Origin: Caprimulgus europaeus
Taxonomy: Eukaryota; Chordata; Aves; Caprimulgiformes; Caprimulgidae
Length of the DNA: 64,000 nt
Assembly (NCBI GenBank): GCA_907165065.1
Contig: OU015524.1
Span: forward strand, 34,849,295-34,913,294
Direction: 5' to 3'
Shown piece after piece: positions 36,201 through 45,399 of the stretch. Position 1 is the first letter of the stretch; each line of letters begins with the position of its first letter. Position numbers and translations under genes: made by a program. Below the pieces are notes generated by a model. It ran no database searches. It was not told the origin of the DNA and saw only the letters and a program-made list of their open reading frames with translations.

Positions 36201-39200
36201 CCCAAATAAAAACCTGTCACAAACTAACATCTCAGAGCAAGCATAAAATGGTCAAAGACACAAAATCACCTTTCACCTCAACCCCAAAGCCCCCAAGAGC
36301 TTCAGCGGAAGGAATTACAGGGCTGCCCTTGTGGAACAGAGACACATCATGATCTCCTCTTCACAGAGGAGAAACTGAGGTACTGGGAGAGGATCTCCAA
36401 GGTCATACAGCAGGACACAAGTAGAGCCAGGAAGGTAACACCTAGAGTCCTGATTTCTAGCTCACAGATGTATCTGCACCATAGAACCAGAAATAGCACC
36501 AAGGCAAGAGCACGAAAGTCCCATCGCTCACATTGCCAGACCAACTTCTCCAGCAACCCCATCAGCCTTCTGTTGAACTCTTCCCCTCCCTGGGAAGGTA
36601 GTCAGCCACAACAAATGGCACAGATGAGGACGCTGCCTCTTCTCTACCAACAGCAGAGGACTAGTTACCAAAATAAGCCTCAGAGCAGGCTCCATCTTGA
36701 TCCCTCTGGAGTCACTGAACCTTCTTCTGTTGACTTCAGCAGGAGCAAGGGTCAAGCGCAACAGGCAGCAGCCCGCCAGCAAAGCAGAAATTTTGCCCAT
36801 GCAAAATGGACACCTATCCCAAACACACCCTGCCACAAACCTCTGGCAACGCACATGCAGCCTGTCACACCAGTAACCTTACAGAAATCGAATTGAGTGG
36901 GACAGAAAAAAAAAGAAGAAAACAAAAAAGCCAATCTAGGCCCACACTGCTAGAGCCCTCTGCTGACCTCCAGCTGGAATAACGCTGGAGGTCACAACCT
37001 GTGGGTACCCTGCAAGAACTTCGTCAGAACCTGCCATGCAGCAAGTGGTCTGCTCTGCTATGAAGGTACGGGGAAAAAACAGTCAGGATGGGATCACCTT
37101 GGCATAAAAGGCTCTACAGTCCACAGCTCTTTTACCCCACTTCTGAACTGAGGACTGTGGACAGAAAACCAACCTCCTGCAACCCACAGGGCTCCACCAG
37201 ACAGGGCACTTGCAGAAGACATCTCTGACTAACCTGGGGGCTGACTGCTCTCTGGTCTACATTTACGTGCACAAACCAACGAGGCAGAGGACACTGCCAC
37301 AGCCTGGCCTTTGGGCAGCTGGAGCAACAGAAAATCACAACAGCTGCAGAGGCACCACCTCGTTTCCCCACCAGGCAAGGGTCCCATCCGTACCGGACCA
37401 CCAGCAATGAATTAAGTAGAACCCTTAGAGATCACACTGCTGTCTCCTGAATCTGCTAAGCCTGATAGCTCAAACCACAATAAAAGGGTGTAGTTTTGGG
37501 GCCTGGCTCCGTACAGCACTTGGCAAATATCCTGACTGGGGGGGTACCTGGGACTGTCGGGAGGTACAACTCCATACAATCATGCCAGGTTGCCTTTTTT
37601 TCCTTCTCTCCTGCCCAAGACCCACTGCCTGGCCGTCCGGGGAGAGTCAGGGTGCTGCTTCAGCCTTTGTTCCAGGATCAGCCCTGGCCACCCAGCTGGG
37701 CACAGGCAGCACCAGTGGGGAAGAGGCAGGCAGCAAAGATGACAAATCTCTTCCTACGGCACTGTGGCGAATCCCTCGCAAACTGTTCGCTGCTACTCAG
37801 CTCTTTGTGTGCGCGTGTGTGTATGAATATATATATATATATAAATGAGCGTGTGTATGTGCACGAGCGCACGCACGCAGTTTTCCCCAGAGTTGTGGGA
37901 AGGAGCGGCGGGCTGGGCCGGCCCTGCTGCCCGCCCCCGTGACCATCCCGGCCCCACGGCCACCCTGGCCCCATGGTCCCGCAGCCCGGCCCCACGGCCG
38001 CCCCGGGCCCCCAGGGGGAGCGCGGGGGGCGGTGCCGCCGCCTCCACGAAGGGGTTAATGGCGGCGGCGTCTCCCGCCGGCAGCCCCCCGCTCCCGCCGC
38101 CGCCGCTTCCCGGGAGGTGGCGGTGTTGGCCGCCGGCGGCTCCCGGGGCTCGGGCCTCTTTCCCCCCACCCGCCGGGAAGCCGCCCAGCGCTTACCTTCA
38201 TTGGGTTTCCGCTCCCCATCCCCCAGGGCAGGGGCAGCCTTCGACAACTGCAAAGATAACAGAAAATCAGTCACAACACGGAGCCGTTAACGCGGTCCCG
38301 GAGCGCGGAAGGGCTCCCGGGCCCGCCGCCGCTCCGCCGGGCGGGAGGGAGGCCCCGGCGGGAGGGGGCGCCCCCCGAGGCGGAGCCGTTCCCCTCCAGC
38401 CGGCCTGGCGGGCACAGAGGGACCTTTTGTTCCCCCCGTCCCCCGGGGAGTCGAGAGGGACACGGGCGGCGCGGCGGAGCGGAGCAGGCGGGACAGCCCC
38501 GGGTCGAGAGCAGGGGCAGGCGGGAGACTGCCGGGCCTCAAGCTCGGAGGGCCCGAGGGAGGCCCCAAGGGGAGAAATGCGTTCCTGGAGGGGCGCTTTT
38601 GGTGATTATGGTAAAAAAAACCAGAGAGCCAACCTGGGCCCGGGGAGAGAAAAATAACAAGGGTGACCTTCTACCACTGACATGACCGGCTGGGCTGGGA
38701 GCCTCCATTTCCCCCCATAACGGTGAATTCAGCCAGGGAGGGCAGAGGAGGGAGAAGGACGGCCAGGCACAAAAGGGCATCGCTCCCCTCTCAATGTCAC
38801 AGATGTCTGTCATGGAGTGGTGGTGGCCACCAAGGTGTCGGTCTCTGGCTGGGTGTCAGGGTGATTAACTGTGACAGCACCACTTCACTGACAAACGCTG
38901 CCCAACCGCCCATGTTTCCCTCCTCTCCTCTGGACTAGAGGGCACCCCATGCCCTCACCTAACAGGCCCGGTCCCCAGCCGCTGCATAGCCCAGTGGCAG
39001 TGGGGCTCCTGTCCCTGCGCTCCCCGTGGCTTCCCCGGGACAGAAAGGCCTCAAGCTCTGCATTCACTCCAGCTGCCTTTTGGAACGAGGGGCATTTCCA
39101 CACCGCTGACGCAGGCAGGAGTGGTGACAGGTAACCCACCCTCAGATCGAGATGGAGAAACATTACGCTGCTTTACCCAAGGAAGTCTTTCTAATTTCAG

Positions 39201-42200
39201 GTGAAACAAAAACTCCACTCTTCCTGCTCTGCATGAGGGTTTTAGCGCTGATGTAACTTTCCAGCCAAGCCAGGTTTCCCCCTGCTGTTCTGTTCTGAAT
39301 TAAAACCAAAAACTGCCCGGCTTTCTTCACTTCTCTGAGGTATGTTGCCACCTGTGTGACGCCATCCATCTCAGAACCTGCAGCCTTTCAGCAGAGGCCC
39401 AAAAAGTGCGAGGCAATACATACACATGAAATACTGTTTCATCAGCAATATGCTGCATTTAGGCTTTGAAAAAAGGCCCTCTGATCTCACAGACAGAGAC
39501 AAGACTGAACTGAGCAGGCAAAGTCCACTTCAATCTCACACTGGGAATCTGCCACCTATGGTCTTTTAGGCAGCCTCATGCACAGGGGAGCACCACTGTC
39601 TGAGCAGCCCGAAGTGTCATCTTTTAAAAAGAGGGGGGCAATAGAGGCGGCAAAGCCCTAGAAGCCCCTCTCCCAGCTGCTTCTTTGTGTCTGTGAACAG
39701 TTCCCTTTGTCTGAGGCCCCCCCGATCAAACTCCTTGCTTCTCATTTCAACCAAAGTCTTTCTGTACCTGGGCATAACTCACCAGCCCAGACCTGAGCCA
39801 CCCCATGCATGGATCTGTTTCTTCACTGGGGAGGAGAGGGCTGTGTGCCCAACCTCAGTGCTGTGACAACAGTTTAAAAAGCAGGTTCCTAGAAACAGTT
39901 TCATTCCTGAAGTGTGAAGGTCACTGCAACAGCACAAACAAAATGGAGGCAGTGGAGGTTGCAGCGGCCTTCCAAAGCCACTCAGCGCCTGACAATGTAT
40001 GGGTCAAAAGAAAACCGCATCAAGGGCAGGAAAGCCTCAATCTCTGTCATAGCACAGGAAGAGGATCACGAGCCAAGTCAGTTTATCCAAGTCACAACGC
40101 CCCCACGACCTTTTGCGGAGGGATTTTTGGTTCACACATGGAATGACTGTGACGGACTGAGCAGAATTAGCTCAGAGACACCTTGAGAGTTATTCTGTTC
40201 ATTCTCCATGTGAGGCTGCCCAGCCAGCTGCCAAGCCTCCTCACATGCAAGCACACGCGGTACACAAGTGATGGGAAGCAGAAGCAAGCCACACACTTTC
40301 ACTGCTCACCTGTGCCTGGCCAGCACCTTGCCCTGCCCCTGACGCACTGAAGCAGGAACCAGAACACTCTCCCAGCGCTCACCTAGATCTCGGTTGTGAT
40401 CCCACCCCAAGGACAGGAAACAAGATTGGTACAAAGACTGCAGAGAACTTCCGAGCATTCCCAGGGGAGCTCTCTGCAGAAACCCGAAAGGTTTCCCAGA
40501 ACTACCAGTAATACACTCTCTGCTCACTACACCAAGAAACTTTTCTGCCCTTTCAGCAGCGCCTTTCACCTGTGGCTAGTAGCCGCAAAGCCCGTTCGCT
40601 AGAACAGCAGGAGAGGCAGGGGCTTTTGCCTCACTTGAAACCAGGCACTACATATCAGATAGGGCAATGGGGAACCTTCCAAGGGACAAGCAGGCCCGGT
40701 GTGCCCTTCGGTGGGAGCCTGAAGGTCACACTCTCCTCTGCTAGCTTTTGGCATTACCCAACAGCTACGTAACACGATTTCCTTCCAATAATTTTTCAAC
40801 ATTTCACAGAGGTGTGGAAGCAACCCCTGGATTTGAGAGTGGGATGAATGAACCCAGGAATGGGGCTGACCAAGGGGAAGCTCCTTTCTGTGCCCTTTGC
40901 AGGTTGCAGCAAACGCATGTCCCATAGTGGAATAAAACCCTCCCTAACAAATAAACCCACTTTACACCATCCATGTGTCTGCACCTTTCCTGTCCTCCTT
41001 CTCCTCCAGTCCCTGTCTGTCCCAGTCCCAGTTATTCTCTGAAGGGAGAGAAAAGGTTAATCAAGCCATTCCTCTCCAACCATCACCCCCCTCACCACCA
41101 CCACCACCAGCACTCTGTCTCTCCCTTCCCCTCCCCCTAATCTGTGCAGCCTCATTAAAAGAGCTTTGTAACTGTTTAGGACTGGAACAAACAATCAATC
41201 TACTTTGAGAGGGACTCTGGGACAGGAGTTAAGGCACTTTTCGTCTTAGGTGCTAGAAATTCTTCTCAGCGGTTTCTACTTAGGGGCAGGGGGGTGTGGG
41301 GGGGGACAGGACTCACTGCACTCCATCTCCATTGTACATGCAGACAGAGGTCAGTAATCCCACAAACTGCCAGCACAGCCGAGGCACCTCTGACACAGAG
41401 CAGGACAAACAGGAGAGCAGCTTTGGGGTTGCTCAGGAATCAGCAAGCCCCTCTGAGATGTCACCACGGGCTTCCCTCTCCCCTGCTCCCAAATGAGCAC
41501 TCCTCCACACAGCCTATCCTCAGAGCACAGGCCGGGAGCAGCTTTTGGGAAGGTGACCCCCTGCATCCCAGCTGCCTACAGGCTGGGGAAGCAGGTTCTG
41601 GTGGCTGACCATCAAGGCCCGGCACAGAGGCACACCAAAGGCAGGGAGCCTGGTGGGTGTGCGATCATTAGCAGTCTAGTCACAGGCTCGCTCTCCCTCC
41701 CTTGGTGTCTGATCACTGCCTGTTCCCTATGGCAATACAGCTAGTCTATCTAGGTCCCTCCACAGTTTAGGACAGGAAGGAAAGAGTTTCCAGACACACA
41801 TTGGGGTGACCGGCCACCAAGCTGCCACCAAGAGCCTCAGACAAAGGAAGATGGGGAATGACCCACTGTCCGCCATTCTCTAGGAAAGGGAGGATTAGAA
41901 GGGGACAACAACACAAGCCTTCTGACCCGGTGGGGTGTGAGGACTATGCACCACAGCTCGGCACGGGCAAACAGCTGGGATGGTGGCACTGCAAAACCAC
42001 CTTTTCCTCTCTCACCTGCACGTAAAGGCTATTGCCATCCATGGAGACAGACACCTGTGGCATCAGTGCCACCCAGCCCTGACCACAACATGATTTCCCA
42101 CCGTCCCGGCCTTGCTGTGGGAGTGACAGTAACAACTCCCTCAGTAAGGAGGCATCCCCCTGCTGCCTTCACCAGAGGAGCACTGTGATTCCTGCGTCCC

Positions 42201-44325
42201 TCCTCCTTCGCCTTCAGGAAAGCGTGTCAGCAGCCTGACACGCACTGGACCCGCTTTCTCAACTCAGCCTCTGCCAGGGCTTTTATTTAATTCTCTCCAA
42301 CGTGCCTGGCTAGCTTGATAGGTTTTATTCAGCACAACAGTCAGATTAACAGTACAGATAAATACTATCATCAAAGCACAAAACCCTAGTCCCGGCGTGA
42401 AGAGTCATGCCTTCTGCCATGCCCAGAGTCATCGTCAAGCTGCCTACGTGAGATCTGCTGGTATTTCTAACGTTCCCATCACCGTGGTGCCCAGGCGATC
42501 AACGGACAAATAAGGACAGAACCGTAGGGCAGACCTCACCGTCGATCTGCCTGAGCACTTATATGGCCCGCATCACCCAGCTATCTGAACATCTCCCAGT
42601 CTCTCACGCGCTTGTCCCCGCAATGTTTCCCCCCAGCCCTACTGTCATGCCGTAATTCTCCCCTACTTTTTTTCCCACCACTATTCTTTTTCCTTTCTCA
42701 TTGGCACCATCCTCCTGCCTAGGAGAAGAGGCAGTACCAGGCTTCTGAATGACTCCTGAGGACAGACAGACGTGGGCTTTACCTGATCGGCTATTTCCTC
42801 CTCTGGGGAAGAGGAAGGGGAGGGGAGAAGGAGCAAGGGGAGGGTTAAAGGCTACTATCTCTAGACGCGGATACCGAGTTGTCTAACCTATAGCTGGTGA
42901 ACAGACACCACTGCACAAGTTTACTGAGGAGCTGGAGGCAGAAAAATCCCACACCGTTTTAGGTGACGGTGGAAAAACTCTTGGAGAGCGGAAAGAATTG
43001 TCCTAGGAGCCAAATCTAGCAGGCAGGCAGCACGGAGCTGCTCTGAGTGAGAGCTGCGCCTCGGTTCCCATCAAGCACAGCCTAATGTGCGGCTGTCACT
43101 GGAGAAAGTAGAGATATAACAGGCTAGAAACAAAGCGTGCAGTGCCTGCATGACTTCGGTTACAGCTGAAATGGCTCCTAATTGGGGAGTTACCTTCCAG
43201 CACCGATGCTGAACAAACAATGTGAATAACTGATTAGTTTGCAAGAGACGTTTATTTTCACGATTGTGGGAGATGATCTGGCCCGTGTTCTCTCCAAGTG
43301 CGGAGGAGAAATGGCAGGAGAGAACTAACCTGTTATAGCCTTTAAAACGTAATCCATGCCCGCCTAGTGAACAGCCACTTTCACGTGGGCACTCTGTCTA
43401 AACCCCTTAATATCTCTTGGCAACACAGCCCTCCCTTGACTCTAGAAAACAGACAGATTTATAGGACAGATTTGCGCAGAAAGCTGCCTTTCTTTTTTCT
43501 AAAAAAAAAAAAAAAAAAAAGAAAGAAAAGGAGGAAGAGTTGGTTTCTAATCCTCGAGGAATGACAATGAGGCAAAAGTAAAAGTGACTAAGAAGGAAGA
43601 GAAGAGGAAAATGCGCGGTTTTGTAATCTCGGTGCAGGAGATATGTATTTTGAAAAAAAAAAAAATCAATCTGGAAGAAATTCAGGATCCATTTTGTCCT
43701 CTTTGATCTCTATTTGTTTTTCCAGCTAGGTATTTTGAACTCCACTCGGCGGCACGAACCCGAGCTGGGACCCAAGGCAAATATCGCCGAAACACCCTTT
43801 TGCAATGTCAGGAGACCCGAGGACGGGAGGCGAGGCTGATGCAAGAAGCCAGCGGGCTGCCTCCCTGCCCCGCGCCGCGCAGCGCCCCGGCCCCGCCAGC
43901 ACCCCACGGGCCCGCCGCCGCTGGAGCCCCACGCCGGGGGCGTGCAATGCGCGCACACGTGCGCGGGCACTCCGCAGGGGCTGCCGGCTGCTCCAGGGCC
44001 CTGCGAAGCGCCGGGCAGCCCTTTCTCCCCGCACTTCACGCACACACACACACACCCCCCACACGTGTGTGCGCGGCAGGCGCCCACCCGCAGCCGGTGC
44101 CGTTGCCAGCAGCGCGCTTGCACCGCACCGAGCAGGTGGGAGGCGAGGGGGGGCGAGGATAAAAAAAAGCAGGAGTGGGAAAAAGTCTTTTCCGCCGCCC
44201 TCCCTCGCTCCGTACGCCGGGCAAAAAGCCTCGGTCCCGATGCCGTCCCCGTCGCTTACCTCCGCGCTCTGCAGATAGAGCAGCGCCGCCAGCCCCCAGT
44301 GGATCCAAGTCAGCAGAAAGTTCAT
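24266..44325 (-). CDS. VEGFA: VEGFA, vascular endothelial growth factor A (8 coding exons)
   Basis: Secreted, disulphide-linked dimeric growth factor of the PDGF/VEGF family. By family knowledge it binds VEGFR1, VEGFR2 and neuropilins and drives vessel growth and permeability. Join of 44325-44260, 38247-38196, 33112-32916, 31164-31088, 30673-30641, 27872-27801, 26658-26527 and 24287-24266 gives 651 nt, or 216 residues plus TGA. Residues 1-26 are the signal peptide (cleavage expected after Ala26). Residues about 50-131 form the cystine-knot domain, with Cys52, 77, 83, 86, 87, 94, 128 and 130 and N-glycosylation at Asn101. Residues 142-166 are the basic heparin-binding exon 6. Residues 167-210 are the Cys-rich exon 7 domain. 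The tail KPRR is a C-end-rule neuropilin motif. Coding lengths match human exon by exon (human exon 5 is 30 nt, here 33). Exon skipping predicts VEGF190, 166, 146 and 122. The start AUG has A at -3. No frameshift or missing key residue was seen. Confidence 0.98.
24288..26526 (-). other. VEGFA: VEGFA intron 7 (2,239 bp)
   Basis: GTTTGT donor (weak match) and CTGACAG acceptor. No coding sequence or clear repeat was recognised. Confidence 0.88.
26527..26658 (-). CDS. VEGFA: VEGFA alternative coding exon 7 (heparin/neuropilin-binding domain)
   Basis: A 132-nt exon, equal to the human one, with acceptor TTTTTGCAG|TCAC and donor TGCAG|GTTTGT. It codes [19 protein letters not shown] and onward to residue 210. 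It has eight cysteines (HCEPC, TCKCSC, RC, TC) that form the compact C-terminal heparin-binding fold, here with the RRKHLF and [13 protein letters not shown] blocks. It is present in VEGF190 and VEGF166. The donor +3 to +6 bases (TTGT) depart from consensus, a fairly weak site. Confidence 0.97.
26659..27800 (-). other. VEGFA: VEGFA intron 6 (1,142 bp)
   Basis: GTACGT donor and TTTTTGCAG acceptor. It holds a CA-type microsatellite at about 27,383-27,420. An in-frame TAG sits 23 nt into the intron. No 6b-type extension comparable to human VEGF206 stays open. Confidence 0.9.
27801..27872 (-). CDS. VEGFA: VEGFA alternative coding exon 6 (heparin-binding)
   Basis: A 72-nt exon, the same length as human exon 6a, with acceptor TTCTTCCAG|AAAA and donor AGCTT|GTACGT. 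It codes residues 142-166, dominated by Lys and Arg ([18 protein letters not shown]). By family knowledge this segment retains the long isoform on heparan sulphate and matrix. It is used in VEGF190 and VEGF146 and skipped in VEGF166 and VEGF122. Reading through the donor gives only eight more codons counting the split Leu codon, then TAG at 27778-27776. The acceptor is preceded by a very long AG-free pyrimidine tract. Confidence 0.96.
27873..30640 (-). other. VEGFA: VEGFA intron 5 (2,768 bp)
   Basis: GTAAGT donor and TTCTTCCAG acceptor. Its last roughly 110 nt are pyrimidine-rich and lack any AG, including a (CT)n run that reads (AG)n at 27,895-27,915 on the plus strand. This is the intron whose acceptor decides exon 6 inclusion. 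Confidence 0.9.
27875..27985 (-). promoter_or_regulatory. Long AG-free pyrimidine tract before VEGFA exon 6
   Basis: On the gene strand the sequence before the exon 6 acceptor is almost all C and T, including (CT)n and T runs. There is no AG dinucleotide until about 27,993. Such AG-exclusion zones usually mean a distant branch point and PTB-type regulation. This is inference from composition. Confidence 0.6.
30641..30673 (-). CDS. VEGFA: VEGFA coding exon 5
   Basis: A 33-nt exon coding [10 protein letters not shown] and the first two bases of residue 142, with acceptor TCCACAG|ACC and donor GAAAA|GTAAGT. It is one codon longer than the 30-nt human exon 5. This explains why avian isoform numbers (122, 146, 166, 190) are one higher than human. 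Residue 142 depends on splicing: Lys when joined to exon 6 or exon 8, Asn when joined to exon 7. By family knowledge this stretch includes the plasmin-sensitive linker between receptor-binding and heparin-binding parts. Confidence 0.96.
30674..31087 (-). other. VEGFA: VEGFA intron 4 (414 bp)
   Basis: GTGAGA donor and TCCACAG acceptor. It is the shortest intron of the gene and contains no recognisable element. Confidence 0.9.
31088..31164 (-). CDS. VEGFA: VEGFA coding exon 4
   Basis: A 77-nt exon, as in human, with acceptor CATTCCAG|ATC and donor TGCAG|GTGAGA. It codes residues 106-131, beginning [19 protein letters not shown] and ending at Cys128-Asp-Cys130-Arg131. These supply the last two cystine-knot cysteines. 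The IMRIKPH stretch corresponds to the strand that contacts VEGFR2 in mammalian VEGFA. It is separated from exon 5 by the shortest intron of the gene (414 bp). Confidence 0.97.
31165..32915 (-). other. VEGFA: VEGFA intron 3 (1,751 bp)
   Basis: GTGAGG donor and CATTCCAG acceptor. It contains three copies of GAAATGCTCC at 32,571, 32,599 and 32,615, a small local duplication. Otherwise nothing was recognised. Confidence 0.9.
32916..33112 (-). CDS. VEGFA: VEGFA coding exon 3 (cystine-knot core)
   Basis: A 197-nt exon, identical in length to the human one, with acceptor CCTTTTAG|TT and donor ATGGAG|GTGAGG. It codes residues 40-105. The PDGF/VEGF signature [13 protein letters not shown] lies at residues 75-87, and the knot cysteines are 52, 77, 83, 86, 87 and 94. 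The glycosylation sequon Asn101-Val-Thr lies at the end. This exon carries most of the dimer interface and receptor-contact surface known for the family. It is present in all four predicted avian isoforms. Confidence 0.98.
33113..38195 (-). other. VEGFA: VEGFA intron 2 (5,083 bp)
   Basis: GTAAGC donor and CCTTTTAG acceptor. It contains a MIR-like SINE remnant (36,345-36,480) and a short AT microsatellite at about 37,828-37,842. No coding sequence was recognised. Confidence 0.9.
36345..36480 (+). repeat. MIR-like SINE remnant in VEGFA intron 2
   Basis: CAGAGGAGAAACTGAGGTAC, then CCAAGGTCATACAGCAGG, then AGAGCCAGGAAGGTAACACC and AGTCCTGATTTC. This is the clearest MIR match in the window. It lies antisense to VEGFA. 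Confidence 0.65.
37890..38560. promoter_or_regulatory. Second CpG-rich block around VEGFA exon 2
   Basis: A dense run of CpG and GGC/CCG triplets flanks the 52-nt exon 2 on both sides, about 6 kb downstream of the main promoter island. It may be an intragenic CpG island with enhancer or alternative promoter activity. Nothing in the sequence proves transcription starts here. Confidence 0.5.
38196..38247 (-). CDS. VEGFA: VEGFA coding exon 2
   Basis: A 52-nt exon, the same length as in human, coding [17 protein letters not shown] plus the first base of Val40. The acceptor is TTTGCAG|TTG and the donor is GAAG|GTAAGC. It completes the signal peptide (cleavage expected after Ala26) and gives the flexible N-terminus of the mature chain. 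It is embedded in its own CpG-rich block (37,890-38,560), unlike the following exons. Confidence 0.97.
38248..44259 (-). other. VEGFA: VEGFA intron 1 (6,012 bp)
   Basis: GTAAGC donor and TTTGCAG acceptor. It is much longer than the roughly 1 kb human intron 1. The first few hundred bases are CpG island with a CA-type microsatellite near 44,039-44,064. The middle has an A20 run (43,501-43,520). The end merges into the exon 2 CpG block. No coding sequence, RNA gene or young repeat was recognised. Confidence 0.9.
44260..44325 (-). CDS. VEGFA: VEGFA coding exon 1 (signal peptide)
   Basis: The start codon is at 44325-44323 with context CAACC before ATG. The 22 codons read [20 protein letters not shown], then AE. 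This is the hydrophobic core of the secretion signal, which finishes four residues into exon 2. The donor is GAG|GTAAGC, with GT at 44259-44258. The open frame continues upstream of the ATG without a stop as far as 44952, which matters for N-terminally extended forms, but the family-conserved start is this ATG. The exon sits inside a dense CpG island. Confidence 0.98.
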
Positions 44326-44513
44326 GGTTGCCGGCACACGCCGCGGAGCGGGGCCCGCCGTGCTCCGCCTCGCCGCCGCCCCGCCGCCGCCGCCCCGCCG
44401 CGCTCTCGCCCGCGACTCCTCCGTGCCCGCCGCCGCCGCCTCCTGGGGTGTCGCCGGCCGGGCGCTGTGAGTGGCTCCGGGGAAATAGGGATTCCTCTTC
44501 GGGGTCTCCGGTT

Positions 44514-44525
44514 TCACCCCTCCAT
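44514..44525 (-). promoter_or_regulatory. Three-codon uORF (Met-Glu-Gly-stop) in VEGFA leader
   Basis: ATG GAG GGG TGA, 200 nt upstream of the VEGFA start. The surrounding CCGGGCTTATGG aligns with the human leader CCGGGCTCATGG, which carries ATG GAC GGG TGA at a similar distance. In human this short uORF lies inside an IRES and has been reported to influence isoform-specific translation. Homology is inferred from my memory of the human leader. Confidence 0.75.
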
Positions 44526-44749
44526 AAGCCCGGCTCTCCGCCGGTCCCCGCTGCTGCTTTCGGTGGGCGCTCCGCCGGGCCGAGCGCAGGCTCCGCGGCC
44601 GCCCCGCCGCCGCCCGGCCCCCGCCGCCGGGCAGTCCGACCTCCACAGCGGCGCCCGTCCGCGGCCGCTCTCCCTGCGCCGGGGCAGGCAGCACCCGCGC
44701 CGCGCTCGCTCGGTTTCGCGCACTCACACCAAAGTTTGCGCGGAAAGTT

Positions 44750-44758
44750 TCAATGCAT
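44750..44758 (-). promoter_or_regulatory. Minimal uORF (Met-His-stop)
   Basis: ATG CAT TGA, immediately overlapping the conserved leader block TTGAAACTTTCC. The human leader has no ATG at this point as I recall it. A two-codon uORF can lower scanning through to the main AUG, but no effect can be shown from sequence. Confidence 0.5.
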
Positions 44759-45070
44759 CTCTTTTCCTGCGCCCCCTCTTCGCCGCGGCTGCCTCCGGCG
44801 GCTCCCCGAGCCGGGGTCGCCTCCCCAGCGGGAAGGGGCTGATCCCGCCGCCGCTCGGCCCGACCCCTCTCCGCAAGTCGGGGTGGTGGTGGCGGAGGGG
44901 ACGAACAGAGCGTTTTCCTCCTGCCCTGTCTCTCTCTCTCTCTGTCCTCCGCTTAAAAAAAAAAATATCAGAATAGTAACAAAAAAAAAAATCCAAACTG
45001 GCTAGAGAGGGAGGGAACTGGGGCGCGGGGAGGCTCTGTAGGAAAGGGAGGGGAAAAAAATCCCAGCGGA

Positions 45071-45079
45071 TCAAAGCAT
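45071..45079 (-). promoter_or_regulatory. Minimal uORF (Met-Leu-stop)
   Basis: ATG CTT TGA in the AT-richer part of the predicted leader. It counts only if transcription starts upstream of 45,080, which the GC-box position suggests. Confidence 0.4.
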
Positions 45080-45399
45080 AGGTGGGGAAAAAATAAATTA
45101 CACGAGAGGATAAAGCAAGGCGGCAAGCCAACAGCAGGTCCCGGTGCACGGGGAGGGCTGCTCCCGCGGCGCGCTGTCCCCCGCCGGCGCGGTGTGCGCT
45201 CCTGGCCCCGGCGCAGCGGCAGCCGCGCTCCGCGCACTCCAGCGGCGGCTCCGCACAGCGCCCGCTCCCCGTACAGCGCCCGCCCCACCGCCCGCTCGCC
45301 GGCGCTCTGCAACTGCTCGGCGCGGCCGCGGGGAGAGACGCTCCGGCGAAGTCCCACCCTCCCCGGCGATTCCCCTCCCTCTCTCCTCTCCTCCCATCC

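Noticed and set aside
37845-38657. A 270-codon plus-strand frame across VEGFA exon 2
   Set aside because: Antisense shadow of the CpG-rich block, Pro/Ala/Gly-rich, without any known domain.
43942-45005. Plus-strand open frames up to 344 codons opposite VEGFA exon 1
   Set aside because: Antisense shadows of a CpG island. The translation is low-complexity Pro/Arg/Ser with no domain.
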